Shown: piece after piece, positions 1 to 8,684 of the stretch | Layout: the number at the start of each line of letters is the position of its first letter | How positions within the stretch are numbered: position 1 is the stretch's first letter | NCBI RefSeq assembly: GCF_000382225.1 | Contig: NZ_KB907810.1 | Span: 62,001 to 126,000 of the forward strand | Direction of reading: 5' to 3' | Length of the DNA stretch: 64,000 nucleotides | DNA from: Hymenobacter aerophilus DSM 13606 | GTDB taxonomy: Bacteria > Bacteroidota > Bacteroidia > Cytophagales > Hymenobacteraceae | Position numbers and translations under genes: made by a program | Notes under the pieces: generated by a model | The model's database searches: none | Told to the model about the DNA's origin: nothing | Seen by the model: the letters and a program-made list of their open reading frames with translations, nothing else

Positions 1-438
1 GCAGCAGCCCTCGGCCCGGAAATTGGTTTGCAGCTTTACCGTGTCGATAGCGAAATCGAACGAGTGGGGGGCGTTGAAACGGGCCGGGGCCAGGTACAAA
101 TAGTAGGAGTAACGGTCGAGTTTGCGGTTGCCGGCCTGGGCAAAGGGCGTAGTGTTGTTGATGATGATGGGCTGCGTGGCGCGGGCCGTCGTGCGCTTCA
201 GCTGCACCGTGTCGGCGCGGGGGCGTTGGGCCGTGTCGCGGGGCACGCGCACCAGGTACACGGTTTCCAGCTCGGCCGGCACGAAAGCCGGGCTCGTGGC
301 CGTGCCCACGGTATCAAACTGCAGGCTGATGGCGTCGGCATAGGCATCGTCGCATTCGCAGGCCGTCGAGCCGCAGCAGGCCGCCAGGGCCGTAGCCATG
401 ATAACAAGGGAAAACCAGGTGAGGAAGGAGCGCAGCAT
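1..438 (-). CDS. Partial lipoprotein, unknown function (C-terminus beyond window)
   Basis: An open frame reads leftwards from ATG at 438 with no stop before base 1, giving at least 146 residues. The N-terminus is a lipoprotein signal: hydrophobic stretch FLTWFSLVIMATALAAC with lipobox LAAC, lipidated Cys at residue 21, followed by a Cys-rich start (CCGSTACEC). The mature part has short beta-type stretches (LETVYLVRVPRDT, YSYYLYLAP) and further cysteines near the visible end (EGCC). It lies 53 bp downstream of the putative protease on the same strand and may share its transcript. I do not recognise a family; an outer-membrane-anchored or periplasmic lipoprotein is inferred from the signal alone. 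Confidence 0.75.
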   Translation of the reverse strand, partial: MLRSFLTWFSLVIMATALAACCGSTACECDDAYADAISLQFDTVGTATSPAFVPAELETVYLVRVPRDTAQRPRADTVQLKRTTARATQPIIINNTTPFAQAGNRKLDRYSYYLYLAPARFNAPHSFDFAIDTVKLQTNFRAEGCC

Positions 439-491
439 AGGCCGTAAAGATAGGCGGCGGGCCGCAAGGGTTGCGCATCCGCCTCGGCTCC

Positions 492-1586
492 TCAACGCAC
501 AACTTGCCTGGCCATTGCCTGCCGCGCCGGGCCGATGTACTTTTTCTGCAGGCGCTTGAGGTAGGCCACCGAGGCAGCGGAAAACACCGGCGGGCGCATT
601 TTATCCCGCCGCGCCGCCCGCTGATACAGCAGGAAAAAGGCCATCGGGTCATCAATGGAGGCCAGCAGCTGGGGCCGGTAGCCCTGGCGCTCGATAATGC
701 GGGCCATAAAAAAGCCCGGCAAGTGGCCGTTCGAGCCGTTGGACAGGCGCCGGTAGTAGCGCAGCGCGGGCCGCGGCGCCGTGGGCCGGGCCGCCGTGGC
801 CTGCAGCACCGAGTCGAGTTTGTGCAGCACGGCCGGGGCGCCGGCCAGCAGCCAGTCGTAAATGTCGGCCGAGTCGGCGGGCGAGCGGAGCTGCACGCGC
901 TTGTCAATCAGGTCGGCCACGCCTTCGTTCAGGGTCATGTGCAGGGCGTTCAGCAGGGGGCGGTCGACGGAATCGGCGAAACTGAAATCGAGGCCGGGGC
1001 GCAGCTGGTGGTGGACTTCGTGGGCCTCGAGGATGCCCGCTTTGGGCTTGTTCCAGTCGATGGCTGATTTGAGGCTGAACACGAGGCCCTGCTGCTCCGA
1101 AATAGCGTCGTTGCCGATGGCCACGTAGGCCAGCTGCAGGTTGGCCACGGGGTGGCGGGCGCGGGCCGGCAGAAACTCGTAGGCCAGCTGGTACATCAGG
1201 TCGAGGTAGCCGGGCTGCTGGGCCGTTTGCTGCAGGTAGGCCCGAAATTCGGGCTCGCGCCGCCGGTACTCATCGTTGAGCACGTAGTACCAGGAGTTGG
1301 CCTTGAGGCGGGCGCGGCGCAGCGAGTCGAGGCTGGGGCGGTAGGTGACTTCAATGGCGCGGCGGTAGGCTTTCAAATCCGACTCGCCGAACACGCTGGC
1401 GATGTAGCGGCGGTTGGCAGGCACGGCCACGAAAGCGGCCCACATGGCATCGGTCAGGGGCTGGTCCTGGCGCAGGGCCGCCGCCATTTCCCAGTACCGC
1501 TCGGCGGCGTCCACGTTCACAGTTTGGGCGGCTGCCGGCCGGGCCAGCAGGCCCAGTAAGGTCAACAAGAGGCAGAGTGGTTTCAT
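492..1586 (-). CDS. Secreted putative zinc metalloprotease (DUF5700-like)
   Basis: 364 residues with a Sec signal (MKPLCLLLTLLGLLARPAAAQ, cleavage likely after AAAQ). The centre carries an HExxH zinc motif, EAHEVHHQ, and about 35 residues later NEGVADLID, where the Glu would be the third zinc ligand of a gluzincin. This pattern fits the Bacteroidota family called DUF5700 putative Zn-dependent protease; that name is from memory and not verified. Substrate unknown. The protein is expected in the periplasm. On the minus strand just upstream of the truncated lipoprotein. The sequence gcaaagtagg upstream of the start resembles a shortened -7 box (TACTTTG on the coding strand). Confidence 0.8.
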   Translation of the reverse strand: MKPLCLLLTLLGLLARPAAAQTVNVDAAERYWEMAAALRQDQPLTDAMWAAFVAVPANRRYIASVFGESDLKAYRRAIEVTYRPSLDSLRRARLKANSWYYVLNDEYRRREPEFRAYLQQTAQQPGYLDLMYQLAYEFLPARARHPVANLQLAYVAIGNDAISEQQGLVFSLKSAIDWNKPKAGILEAHEVHHQLRPGLDFSFADSVDRPLLNALHMTLNEGVADLIDKRVQLRSPADSADIYDWLLAGAPAVLHKLDSVLQATAARPTAPRPALRYYRRLSNGSNGHLPGFFMARIIERQGYRPQLLASIDDPMAFFLLYQRAARRDKMRPPVFSAASVAYLKRLQKKYIGPARQAMARQVVR

Positions 1587-1650
1587 AGCGCAGCAAAGTA
1601 GGCATTAGCAGGCAACGAGGAGCCGGGGATTGGATTGTCGGAATAAAACT

Positions 1651-1753
1651 GTCATCCTGAGCATTCCGCGAATTGAGCGGCGACGAAGGACCTAGACAGA
1701 AGCTAACCTCAATAGATACCTTCTGTATAGGTCCTTCGCAAGCTCAGGATGAC
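1651..1753. repeat. Imperfect palindrome, GTCATCCTGAGC family, copy A
   Basis: Starts gtcatcctgagc, contains cgaaggacctagacagaag, and returns as cttctgtataggtccttcg ... gctcaggatgac. Arms form a long imperfect hairpin. The same family recurs near 39473 and 40490, with variants near 46091 and 47324. Its right end supplies an ATG (1749) that artificially extends the next gene. Confidence 0.85.
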
Positions 1754-1787
1754 AAACCACCAACGCATCCCCCTATCTTGTGGGCCT

Positions 1788-3182
1788 ATGCTTTCTGTTC
1801 TGTTTCGCTGCCTGGCCCTGCTGCTCGGCGGCACCCTGTTGCCCCTGGCGCTGGCCGCCCAAACTCCCCCCATCCCGGCCCAAACCCTGCCCGTGCCCGC
1901 CACTGCCCCGCCGGTGCCCAATCTGAGCTGGCTGGAGGAGCAGCTGCGCACCTCGCCCGTGCTGCGCCAGCACCAGGTGGGTTTGAGCCTGGCCGACGCT
2001 GGCACCGGCCAGCCGCTGTTCGGCTACCAGGACAGCCGCTACTTCACGCCGGCCAGCACCACCAAGCTGCTCACGCTGTATGCCGGCCTCACGCTGCTGG
2101 CCGCCGACTCGCTGCCCGGCCTGCGCTATGTGCCGCGCGGCCCCGATACGCTGCTGTTCTGGGGCACCGGCGACCCCATGCTGCTGCACGGCGACGTGCC
2201 GGCGCGCCGCGTTTTCGAGTTTCTGCAAACCCGGCCCGAAAAGGTGCTGCTCTACGCCCAGGTGCCCACGCCGCCCGCCTTCGGCCCCGGCTGGAGCTGG
2301 GACGATTACGGCTACTATTTCCAGCCCGAGCGCAACGCTATGCCCATCTACGGCAACACCGTGCGCTTCTACGGCCGCCCGGCCCCCGCCGGCCCGCGGG
2401 TGCTGCCCCGCTTCTTTCGGCCCCTGACGGCCCCCGCGCCCGCCACCCGCCCCAACCCCGCCAACGACCACGTGCAGCGGCCGCCCGAGGAAAACCGCTT
2501 TTTCGTGTTCCCGGCGGCCAAAGCCTGGGTGGATGAGGTGCCCTTCCGGACCAGCCCCGCCCTGCTGCTCCAGCTGCTGCAGGACACGCTGCGCCGCCCC
2601 ATCCTGGCGGCCGGCCCGCTGCGCCTGCGGGCTACTGATTCGGTGCGCATTGTGCGCACGCTACCGCCCGACTCGCTCTACCGCCGCATGCTGCGGGTGT
2701 CGGATAATTTTCTGGCCGAGCAGCTGCTCATGCTCTGCGCCGCCACCCTCGCGCCCGACTCGCTGAGCCCCGCCCGCGCCATCCGGACGATGCAGCAGAA
2801 CTACCTGCGCACCCTGCCCGATGCGCCGCAGTGGGTGGATGGCTCGGGCCTTTCGCGGCTCAACCTGTTCACGCCCCGCTTCCTCACGGCGTTGCTCGTG
2901 CGGCTGCACCAGCAGGTGCCCGAGCCGCGGCTGCTGAGCTGGCTGGCGGCCGGCGGCGGCCAGGGCACGCTGCGCCGGGCCTACCTGGGGGGCAAAACCG
3001 GGCCCTGGCTGTGGGGTAAAACCGGCACGCTCACCAACAACCACAACCTGGCCGGCTACCTGCGCACCCGCTCGGGCCGGCTGGTAGCGTTCAGCTTCTT
3101 CAACAACAACTACGTAGTGCCCACCCGCGAAATCCGCCGCGAAATGGAGCGCCTGCTCACGCGGGTGCGGGAGGAGCTGTAG
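1788..3182 (+). CDS. dacB: D-alanyl-D-alanine carboxypeptidase/endopeptidase, PBP4 (S13) family
   Basis: Hydrolyses the terminal D-Ala or the D-Ala-mDAP crosslink of peptidoglycan in the periplasm. All three penicillin-binding motifs are visible: SxxK as STTKLL early, SxN as SDNFLAEQLL, and KTG as GKTGTL near the C-terminus. A signal peptide (LFRCLALLLGGTLLPLALA) supports export. I place the start at ATG 1788, giving 464 residues, because the in-frame ATG at 1749 lies inside the flanking palindromic repeat and adds residues before the signal. Length fits the S13 family. No obvious operon partner: the upstream gene is on the opposite strand and the downstream gene has its own regulatory region. 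Confidence 0.9.
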   Translation: MLSVLFRCLALLLGGTLLPLALAAQTPPIPAQTLPVPATAPPVPNLSWLEEQLRTSPVLRQHQVGLSLADAGTGQPLFGYQDSRYFTPASTTKLLTLYAGLTLLAADSLPGLRYVPRGPDTLLFWGTGDPMLLHGDVPARRVFEFLQTRPEKVLLYAQVPTPPAFGPGWSWDDYGYYFQPERNAMPIYGNTVRFYGRPAPAGPRVLPRFFRPLTAPAPATRPNPANDHVQRPPEENRFFVFPAAKAWVDEVPFRTSPALLLQLLQDTLRRPILAAGPLRLRATDSVRIVRTLPPDSLYRRMLRVSDNFLAEQLLMLCAATLAPDSLSPARAIRTMQQNYLRTLPDAPQWVDGSGLSRLNLFTPRFLTALLVRLHQQVPEPRLLSWLAAGGGQGTLRRAYLGGKTGPWLWGKTGTLTNNHNLAGYLRTRSGRLVAFSFFNNNYVVPTREIRREMERLLTRVREEL

Positions 3183-3267
3183 AAGATGATGCGGATAGAA
3201 GCTGGGGACTGGGTAAAAAAGGTTCTGGTATTGAATAATTATGCGCATGTTTAAGGCCACGTAGCCG

Positions 3268-3350
3268 TTGTATAATTTTCAAAATTAATTTTTGGAAAAC
3301 TATACAACCTGTGTATAGGTAAGTGGAATACAAGTTGCAAACCTATACAC
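3268..3350. promoter_or_regulatory. Double inverted-repeat operator region of four TGTATA half-sites
   Basis: Two inverted repeats lie back to back just before an HTH gene. The first has arms ttgtataattttc (3268-3280) and gaaaactatacaa (3295-3307), matching at 12 of 13 positions. The second has perfect 10-bp arms gtgtataggt (3311-3320) and acctatacac (3341-3350). All four arms contain TGTATA or its complement TATACA. The second repeat ends 3 bp before the ATG at 3354. AT-rich against a GC-rich background. A likely operator, plausibly for autoregulation by the downstream HTH protein; function is inferred. Confidence 0.65.
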
Positions 3351-3353
3351 ACG

Positions 3354-3959
3354 ATGCCCATTACTTCTACCGACACCGTTACGGCTGCGGTACGGGACTA
3401 TTTCCGCCTTACGCAGCAGGAACTGGCTGATTGGCTGGGCGTGAGTGCGGCCCAGGCCGGTCACCTCGACACGGGCCGGCGCGAGTTGGCCCCTTCGACC
3501 AGCGAAGCGCTGGCCCCACTGCTGGCGCAAGTGCAAGCGGCAGCCGCGGCGGCTACTCCGGGTACGCTCCGGCTAGCATCGGCCCAACCGGCCCTGGCGC
3601 TTGCCCCGCCCGCGTCGGCGCCGCTGGAAGCCCGCCTCGACGACTGCCAGCACCGGGCCCGCCGCCTGCGTCGGCAGCTGGTGCCGCTGCTGGCCCAGGC
3701 CGAAACCGCCGCCCGCTGGGCCGCCGCGCTGCCCGCCCTGCACGCCGCCCTGCCGCCCGACCCCGGCCCCGCCGCCGAGCCCAACCCGGCCACCAACTGG
3801 CCCGCGTGGCAAACCTGGCACCGCCACCGCTGGCTCGATGCCCGCCCCACCCAGCTGCCCCCCGACCAGAGCGTCCGCTACCACCTGCTGCGCCTGCGCG
3901 CCGAAGCCCTCGAAGCCGAAGCTGCCGGGCTGGCGGCGCTGCTGCCCCCGGCCGGTTAG
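3354..3959 (+). CDS. Small XRE-like helix-turn-helix protein
   Basis: 201 residues. Residues ~10-60 resemble an XRE/Cro helix-turn-helix: LTQQELADWLGVSAAQAGHL is a typical helix 2-turn-helix 3, followed by a LAPSTSEALAPLL helix. The remaining ~140 residues are Ala/Leu/Arg-rich helices with coiled-coil character plus a Pro-rich linker, perhaps for oligomerisation or partner binding. No enzymatic motif seen. The start directly follows a four-half-site operator (3268-3350), so autoregulation is likely. The short unrelated gene at 4079 follows after its own promoter. Target genes beyond itself cannot be told from the sequence. Confidence 0.75.
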   Translation: MPITSTDTVTAAVRDYFRLTQQELADWLGVSAAQAGHLDTGRRELAPSTSEALAPLLAQVQAAAAAATPGTLRLASAQPALALAPPASAPLEARLDDCQHRARRLRRQLVPLLAQAETAARWAAALPALHAALPPDPGPAAEPNPATNWPAWQTWHRHRWLDARPTQLPPDQSVRYHLLRLRAEALEAEAAGLAALLPPAG

Positions 3960-4006
3960 CCGCGGCGGCCGGCGTAAAATATAATTGCCGCAAAGCAGAA
4001 CTGCGC

Positions 4007-4036
4007 TTGCGTAAGTGCCTGAGGTTGCTAGTTTTG
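4007..4036 (+). promoter_or_regulatory. Bacteroidota-type promoter for the gene at 4079
   Basis: TTG at 4007-4009 and TAGTTTTG at 4029-4036 fit the Bacteroidota -33 (TTG) and -7 (TAnnTTTG) elements with a 19-bp spacer, and lie 43 bp before the ATG at 4079. Confidence 0.6.
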
Positions 4037-4078
4037 AAGCGCAATCATTGTTTCACTCTTTCCTCCCATTTACTTGTT

Positions 4079-4498
4079 ATGGCGTACGATGTGAACACCT
4101 TAAAAGACCGCGCGCAGTGCCTGACGGCCAAAGCCAGTCTGGAAGCTGAGCTGGATGGCTACCAGAACCGCGACCAGAACCTGGCCTACCAGGACCGCCG
4201 CGAAGGCCGCACCGGGGCCTCCAATGCCTCGCGCCTGGCCACCGCCACCGACCGCGTGAACTATCTGAACGACCAGCTGGCCCGCCCCGACCTCTCGGAC
4301 GCCGACCGCAACCGCTATACCGACCAGCTGCTGACGGCCAATTACCAAAAGGCCCGCCTGCAAAACCGCACCGCCGACAGCGGCGGGGCCGCCGCCTTCC
4401 TGGCCGATGTCGACTCCGACCAGATTGATGCCCAGGTGGCCCTGCTCAGCGGGGCCATCACGGCCGTGCAGGCCCGCCACGACGCGCTGCCCGCCTGA
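4079..4498 (+). CDS. Small helical protein of unknown function
   Basis: 139 residues from ATG 4079, chosen because a good promoter and a leader lie just before it; the frame stays open upstream through the preceding gene but that stretch is not this gene. The sequence is hydrophilic and helical (LTAKASLEAELDGYQNRDQN, LNDQLARPDLSDADRNRY), suggesting a cytosolic coiled-coil protein. No signal peptide or membrane segment. Residues 21-55 are rich in Arg, Asp, Gln and Asn. A strong hairpin terminator follows 20 bp after the stop. I recognise no family. Confidence 0.75.
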   Translation: MAYDVNTLKDRAQCLTAKASLEAELDGYQNRDQNLAYQDRREGRTGASNASRLATATDRVNYLNDQLARPDLSDADRNRYTDQLLTANYQKARLQNRTADSGGAAAFLADVDSDQIDAQVALLSGAITAVQARHDALPA

Positions 4499-4519
4499 CA
4501 AAATTAGCGTCGCCGGTAG

Positions 4520-4562
4520 GCATAGAAAAGCCTCTGACAAATTGCCAGAGGCTTTTCTATGC
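4520..4562. terminator. Bidirectional hairpin terminator
   Basis: Perfect 17-bp arms gcatagaaaagcctctg (4520-4536) and cagaggcttttctatgc (4546-4562) with a 9-base loop. It sits between convergent genes (stops at 4498 and 4595) and carries A and T runs suiting both directions. Confidence 0.9.
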
Positions 4563-4594
4563 CTATTCTACTTGTCTTATTTCGTCTTACTCGT

Positions 4595-5719
4595 CTACTT
4601 CAGCAGCTGGGCCAGGGTGGTTTGCAGGGCCGCTCCGCGCAGGTTCACGGCCACAATTTTGCCGCTGGGGTCGATGAGGAAGTTCTGGGGGATGGCCTGG
4701 ATGTGGTAGCGGGTGGCCGCCTCACCCTTCCAGCCGTTCAGGCCCGACACTTGGGTCCAGGGCAGCTGGTCGGTGGCAATGGCTTTCAGCCACTTTTCGC
4801 GGGCATTGGACTCATCGAGCGATACGCCCAGCACCGTGAAGTTGCGGCCCTTGAAAGCGTTGTAGGCCTTTACCACGTTGGGGTTTTCCTCGCGGCAGGG
4901 GCCGCACCAGCTGGCCCAGAAATCGACCAGCACAAACTGGCCCCGCAGGCTGCTGAGGGCCACCGGCTTGCCCTCGGGCGTGGGCAGCGTGAAATCGGGC
5001 GCCACAGCCCCCACCGACACGGTTTTGAGGATGGCCAGCTCGGCGGCGTAGCGCTGGCCGGCGGGGCTGTTTTGCACGGCGGGCGCCAACAGCGCAAACA
5101 GCGGGGCCACCTCGGCGTAGTTGGGCACGGCCCCACCCATCGACTTCACCGCATCAAGGCTCACCATGGAACCCGGATGGGTGCGGATGAAGGTGGCGTA
5201 CTGCTGATTTACGATTTTGTCCAGGGCTTCCTCCTGCGCATCGCTTTTCGCCTGGAACTCGGGTGTGCGCTGCTCCTTGGGTGTGGCCCGGTAGGTGGCG
5301 TACAGGGCCTTGAGCTGGTCCTGGCCGGGCTTTAGCAGGGTCTGGAGCTGCTGGAAGTCGGTGTTGAGCGGCGTGCCCGCCAAAGCGGCATTGCCCAGCG
5401 AGTCGGGGCTGGTAAGACTGATAACACCCGGTTCGAGGTAGAAGGTAATCCGGTCGGCCTGACCCGTGCGCAGGCGGCGGCGGTTGCCGTTTTGTAGCAG
5501 CTGCACCAGCACCTGTTTAGGCTCGGTCACGGTGCCTTTCAGCACGAAGGCGCCATTCTTTACTTCCGCCGAGTCGAGGCGGCCCGTGCCAAACAGATAT
5601 ACTTTCGACCTGGGGGCCACTTTGCCCAGCTGCCCTTTAATGGTGAACGGAGCGGGCGTCTGGGCCTGGGCCACTACGGGGGCGGCGGCCAGCAGCAGGC
5701 CGAGGAGCGTTGTTTTCAT
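4595..5719 (-). CDS. TlpA-like thiol-disulfide oxidoreductase with DUF4369 N-domain
   Basis: 374 residues. Signal peptide MKTTLLGLLLAAAPVVAQAQ. Residues ~25-130 look like the DUF4369 beta domain (FTIKGQLGKVAPRSKVYLF). A helical middle follows, then a thioredoxin fold from ~235 with active site WASWCGPCREE. Such periplasmic proteins reduce or exchange disulfides during protein folding or cytochrome maturation in Bacteroidota. Convergent with the small helical gene, sharing terminator 4520-4562. Upstream lies the SerB-SerA gene on the same strand, with a ~105-bp gap, so the two may be separate units. Assignment to the TlpA/ResA superfamily is firm; physiological partner unknown. Confidence 0.9.
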   Translation of the reverse strand: MKTTLLGLLLAAAPVVAQAQTPAPFTIKGQLGKVAPRSKVYLFGTGRLDSAEVKNGAFVLKGTVTEPKQVLVQLLQNGNRRRLRTGQADRITFYLEPGVISLTSPDSLGNAALAGTPLNTDFQQLQTLLKPGQDQLKALYATYRATPKEQRTPEFQAKSDAQEEALDKIVNQQYATFIRTHPGSMVSLDAVKSMGGAVPNYAEVAPLFALLAPAVQNSPAGQRYAAELAILKTVSVGAVAPDFTLPTPEGKPVALSSLRGQFVLVDFWASWCGPCREENPNVVKAYNAFKGRNFTVLGVSLDESNAREKWLKAIATDQLPWTQVSGLNGWKGEAATRYHIQAIPQNFLIDPSGKIVAVNLRGAALQTTLAQLLK

Positions 5720-5825
5720 AAAACGAAATGGATGGAAAAGGAAGATAAACCGCGCATAATATCCGCAGAATTTCGCAGAAAATGAGGCGGTTGCAGCGCG
5801 AAATTTTTATTCCGAACCCCGGCCG

Positions 5826-7727
5826 TTAGTACAGCACCCGAAACTTGATGGTGTGCTCCACCTGGCGCAGCTCCTCAATCAGGGCCGGCTCGTACTGCTT
5901 GTCGACGTCGGTAATCACATAGCCGATATGCTCGTTGGTTTTCAGGTACTGGCCCAGGATGTTGACCGCGTGGGACGCCAGCACCTGGTTGATGTGGGCC
6001 AGCACGCCGGGCACGTTGTGGTGGATGTGCATGAGCCGGTGGGCGGCCTGCTCGGGCAGCTGAATATTGGGGAAATTGACGCTCTGCTGGGTGTTGCCGG
6101 TGTTCACGTACTGCATCAGCCGCTCGGGCACAAACTCGGCGATGTTGCGCTGGGCCTCGGCCGTAGAGCCGCCGATGTGGGGCGTGAGCAGCACGTTGGG
6201 CAGGTCGCGCAGCTCGCTCGCAAACGGCTCGTCGTTGGTTTTGGGCTCGTACGGAAACACATCGACGGCGGCCCCGCCCAGGTGGCCCGAGCGCAGGGCG
6301 GCGGCCAGCGCCGCCACGTTTACCACGGGGCCGCGGGCGTTGTTGAGGAATAGGGCGCCCGGCTTCATTTGGGCGAATTCCTCGGGCCCGAACAGGTCCG
6401 TGTTTTCGGGGCGGCCGTCCACGTGCAGCGTCACGATGTCGGCCTGCGCCAGCAGCTCGGGCAGGGTGCGGCAGCGGGTGGCGTTGCCCAGCTGCAGCTT
6501 CTCGGCAATATCGAAGTAGAGTACCTGCAACCCGATGGCCTCGGCCAGCACCGACAGCTGCGAGCCGATGTTGCCGTAGCCCACGATGCCCAGCTTCTTG
6601 CCGCGCACCTCAAACGCCCCGCCCGCCGACTTATCCCACTTGCCGGCGTGCATCTGGGCGTTCTTTTCGGGCACCCGGCGCGCCAGCAGCAGGATTTCGC
6701 CCAGGGCCAGCTCCACCACCGAACGGGTGTTGCTGAAGGGGGCGTTGAACACGGCTACGCCCTTTTTCAGGCACTCAGTCAGGTCAATCTGGTTGGTGCC
6801 GATGCAGAACGCGCCGATGCCGATGAGGCGGTTGGCGGCCGCCAGCACCCGCGCCGTTACCTGGGTTTTGCTGCGGATGCCGAGCAAACTCACGCCCTCG
6901 ATGCGCGCTACCAGCTCGTCCTCGTCGAGGCCGCCGGGCACCAGCTCCACCTGGTAGCCTTCCTGGCGCAGCAGCTCGGCGGCGCGCGGGTCGGGGTTTT
7001 CGAGCAGCAGCACTTTAATGCGGTTTTTGGGGTAGCTCAAACTCATGGGTAGCTTGTTCTGGTAGAGAAATTCATCGAAGGAGGGCAGCACTTCATCGGC
7101 CTGGGCTACCACGGCGGGGCGGGCCACGTTTTCGGTGAAGGCGTAGAAGCGGTCGGCCAAGCCGGCTTCGCGCATCTGAAAGTCGGTGTAGCCGTCGCCG
7201 AGCACGTACACCGGCCCCGTGAGGTGCAGGCGCCGCAGCTGCTCGATTTTGCCCCCGTCGCGGCTCAGCACGTTTTCGGGGTCGAAGCCGGTAATGCGGC
7301 CGCTTTCATCAAACGCGAACGTGTTGGCCAGCACGAACTCGGGCGCAATGCCGAACTCGCCCACCACCGGCTCGATAAACTCCCGAAACCCGCTGCTCAC
7401 GATGTACACCCGGCCCGGAAACTGCTCGAAGAAGCCCCGGTTGCGCCGGATGCTCTCCGACACCTTGCCCCGCAGCCGCGCCACCAGCTGCCCGATATGC
7501 TCGCGCCGGGCCGGCAGCAGCGCCAGCCGCTGCCTCAACGATTCCGAAAAGCTCAGCTCGCCGCTCATGCCCCGGTCGGTCAGCGCCCGGATCTGCCCCA
7601 CGATTTTTTCGCGCTCCGGGCTGTTTTCGAGGGCAATATCGGCCAGCTCATCCAGCCCTTCTACCTGCGTAAAAGTGCTGTCGAAGTCGATGATAAGGTA
7701 GGGCAGGGGTTGGGGTTCGTCGGGCAT
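5826..7727 (-). CDS. Phosphoserine phosphatase / phosphoglycerate dehydrogenase fusion
   Basis: Bifunctional enzyme covering the first (3-phosphoglycerate to 3-phosphohydroxypyruvate, NAD) and last (phosphoserine to serine) steps of serine synthesis. From ATG 7727 it has 633 residues; a longer in-frame start at 7778 adds 17 Pro-rich residues. The N-terminal ~220 residues are a HAD phosphatase: DFDSTFTQVEGLDELA (motif I), VSSGF (motif II), LGDGYTD (motif III). From ~235 a D-isomer dehydrogenase follows: GKKLGIVGYGNIGSQL Rossmann loop, NNARGPVVN (Arg), TPHIGGST (His). A C-terminal ACT domain (~570 on) suggests serine feedback. The middle enzyme SerC is not in the window. Confidence 0.93.
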   Translation of the reverse strand: MPDEPQPLPYLIIDFDSTFTQVEGLDELADIALENSPEREKIVGQIRALTDRGMSGELSFSESLRQRLALLPARREHIGQLVARLRGKVSESIRRNRGFFEQFPGRVYIVSSGFREFIEPVVGEFGIAPEFVLANTFAFDESGRITGFDPENVLSRDGGKIEQLRRLHLTGPVYVLGDGYTDFQMREAGLADRFYAFTENVARPAVVAQADEVLPSFDEFLYQNKLPMSLSYPKNRIKVLLLENPDPRAAELLRQEGYQVELVPGGLDEDELVARIEGVSLLGIRSKTQVTARVLAAANRLIGIGAFCIGTNQIDLTECLKKGVAVFNAPFSNTRSVVELALGEILLLARRVPEKNAQMHAGKWDKSAGGAFEVRGKKLGIVGYGNIGSQLSVLAEAIGLQVLYFDIAEKLQLGNATRCRTLPELLAQADIVTLHVDGRPENTDLFGPEEFAQMKPGALFLNNARGPVVNVAALAAALRSGHLGGAAVDVFPYEPKTNDEPFASELRDLPNVLLTPHIGGSTAEAQRNIAEFVPERLMQYVNTGNTQQSVNFPNIQLPEQAAHRLMHIHHNVPGVLAHINQVLASHAVNILGQYLKTNEHIGYVITDVDKQYEPALIEELRQVEHTIKFRVLY

Positions 7728-7914
7728 ATGGGAGGGCAAGGTAGGGCGCGGCGGAACAATGGGACGGGCGGGGGACATCTGGCAGCCTGATTGGAGATAG
7801 AAAGTAGCCGCTGTCAGTTGCCATGCAACCTAATACTGTACTTACGGCTCCTGCTTCCGGAGGCAGCAGAAGGCTGCACGCGCTTCCCCATACTGCCAAT
7901 CCTGCCGGCTACTT

Positions 7915-8625
7915 ATGAAACAACTGCTACTGCTCGCGCTTGGACTCGGCCTGAGTGCCGCCACTGCCCAAGCCCAAAGCACGGAGGTTACGCTGCACGC
8001 CACCTCGGGCTACTTCAGCTACCGGGGCGCTTCGGCCGCGGGCACCTCGTTCATTATTGATTCCGACACGGGCGGCCCTGGCTACACCAACAATCCCTAC
8101 GGCAACCGCTTCACCCTCTCGTACGGCGGGGCCGGGCAAGTGCAGCGCGTTACGGCCTACCGGCTGGTGCTGGGGGCGCAGGCCGGCTACGAGTGGCTGC
8201 GCAGCCGCGTCGATATCAACGGTTTTTATCCGGGCAGGGGCAACCTGGTGGCGGCTACGGGGCACACGGTGCTCACCAGCCGTTTCATCAATACCCACCT
8301 GTTCGCGGGCTGGCGCTTCCGTTTGGGTGCCGTTAATCTCGATGCTACCCTGGGTCCCGAGCTGGGTTTTCTGCTGGGAGTACAGGAAAAGGGCGAGGCG
8401 TCGGGGGGCGGTATCAGCGTTGCGGCCGAGCGCGACCGTACACCGGGAGAGGTCTCCAAAGACCCGCGGGGTCGGGCCAACCTGACGGCCTATTACCAGC
8501 GGCTCGGCCTGTCGGTAGGCTACTCGCGGGGCGCGCACAACTACAAGAACAACTACGTGGGTGGTCCGGCAAGTGAGGCCTATGGCCGGATGCTGCGCGT
8601 GGGGCTGGCTTACCGCATCAATTAG
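7915..8625 (+). CDS. Outer-membrane beta-barrel-like protein
   Basis: 236 residues with signal peptide MKQLLLLALGLGLSAATAQA. The mature part is rich in Gly, Tyr, Ser and Thr with alternating patterns (LVLGAQAGYEWLRSRVDING, YYQRLGLSVGYSRG) and ends in LRVGLAYRIN, typical of small porin-like or PorT-like barrels in Bacteroidota. No catalytic motif. It stands alone between a minus-strand gene on each side. The upstream 130 bp between it and the divergent serine gene hold no clear promoter that I can name. Function unknown; an integral outer-membrane protein is inferred from composition. Confidence 0.7.
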   Translation: MKQLLLLALGLGLSAATAQAQSTEVTLHATSGYFSYRGASAAGTSFIIDSDTGGPGYTNNPYGNRFTLSYGGAGQVQRVTAYRLVLGAQAGYEWLRSRVDINGFYPGRGNLVAATGHTVLTSRFINTHLFAGWRFRLGAVNLDATLGPELGFLLGVQEKGEASGGGISVAAERDRTPGEVSKDPRGRANLTAYYQRLGLSVGYSRGAHNYKNNYVGGPASEAYGRMLRVGLAYRIN

Positions 8626-8684
8626 CGCAGGCTGATGCAGCCGCCTGCCAGTCGCTTTTCTTTCTGCGGCCAGCACTTCCACCA

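Noticed and set aside
1749-1787. N-terminal extension of the D-Ala-D-Ala carboxypeptidase
   Set aside because: The earlier ATG lies in the GTCATCCTGAGC repeat end; the signal peptide begins at 1788.
3431-4078. Long N-terminal extension of the small helical gene
   Set aside because: Overlaps the HTH gene in another frame; promoter and leader point to ATG 4079.
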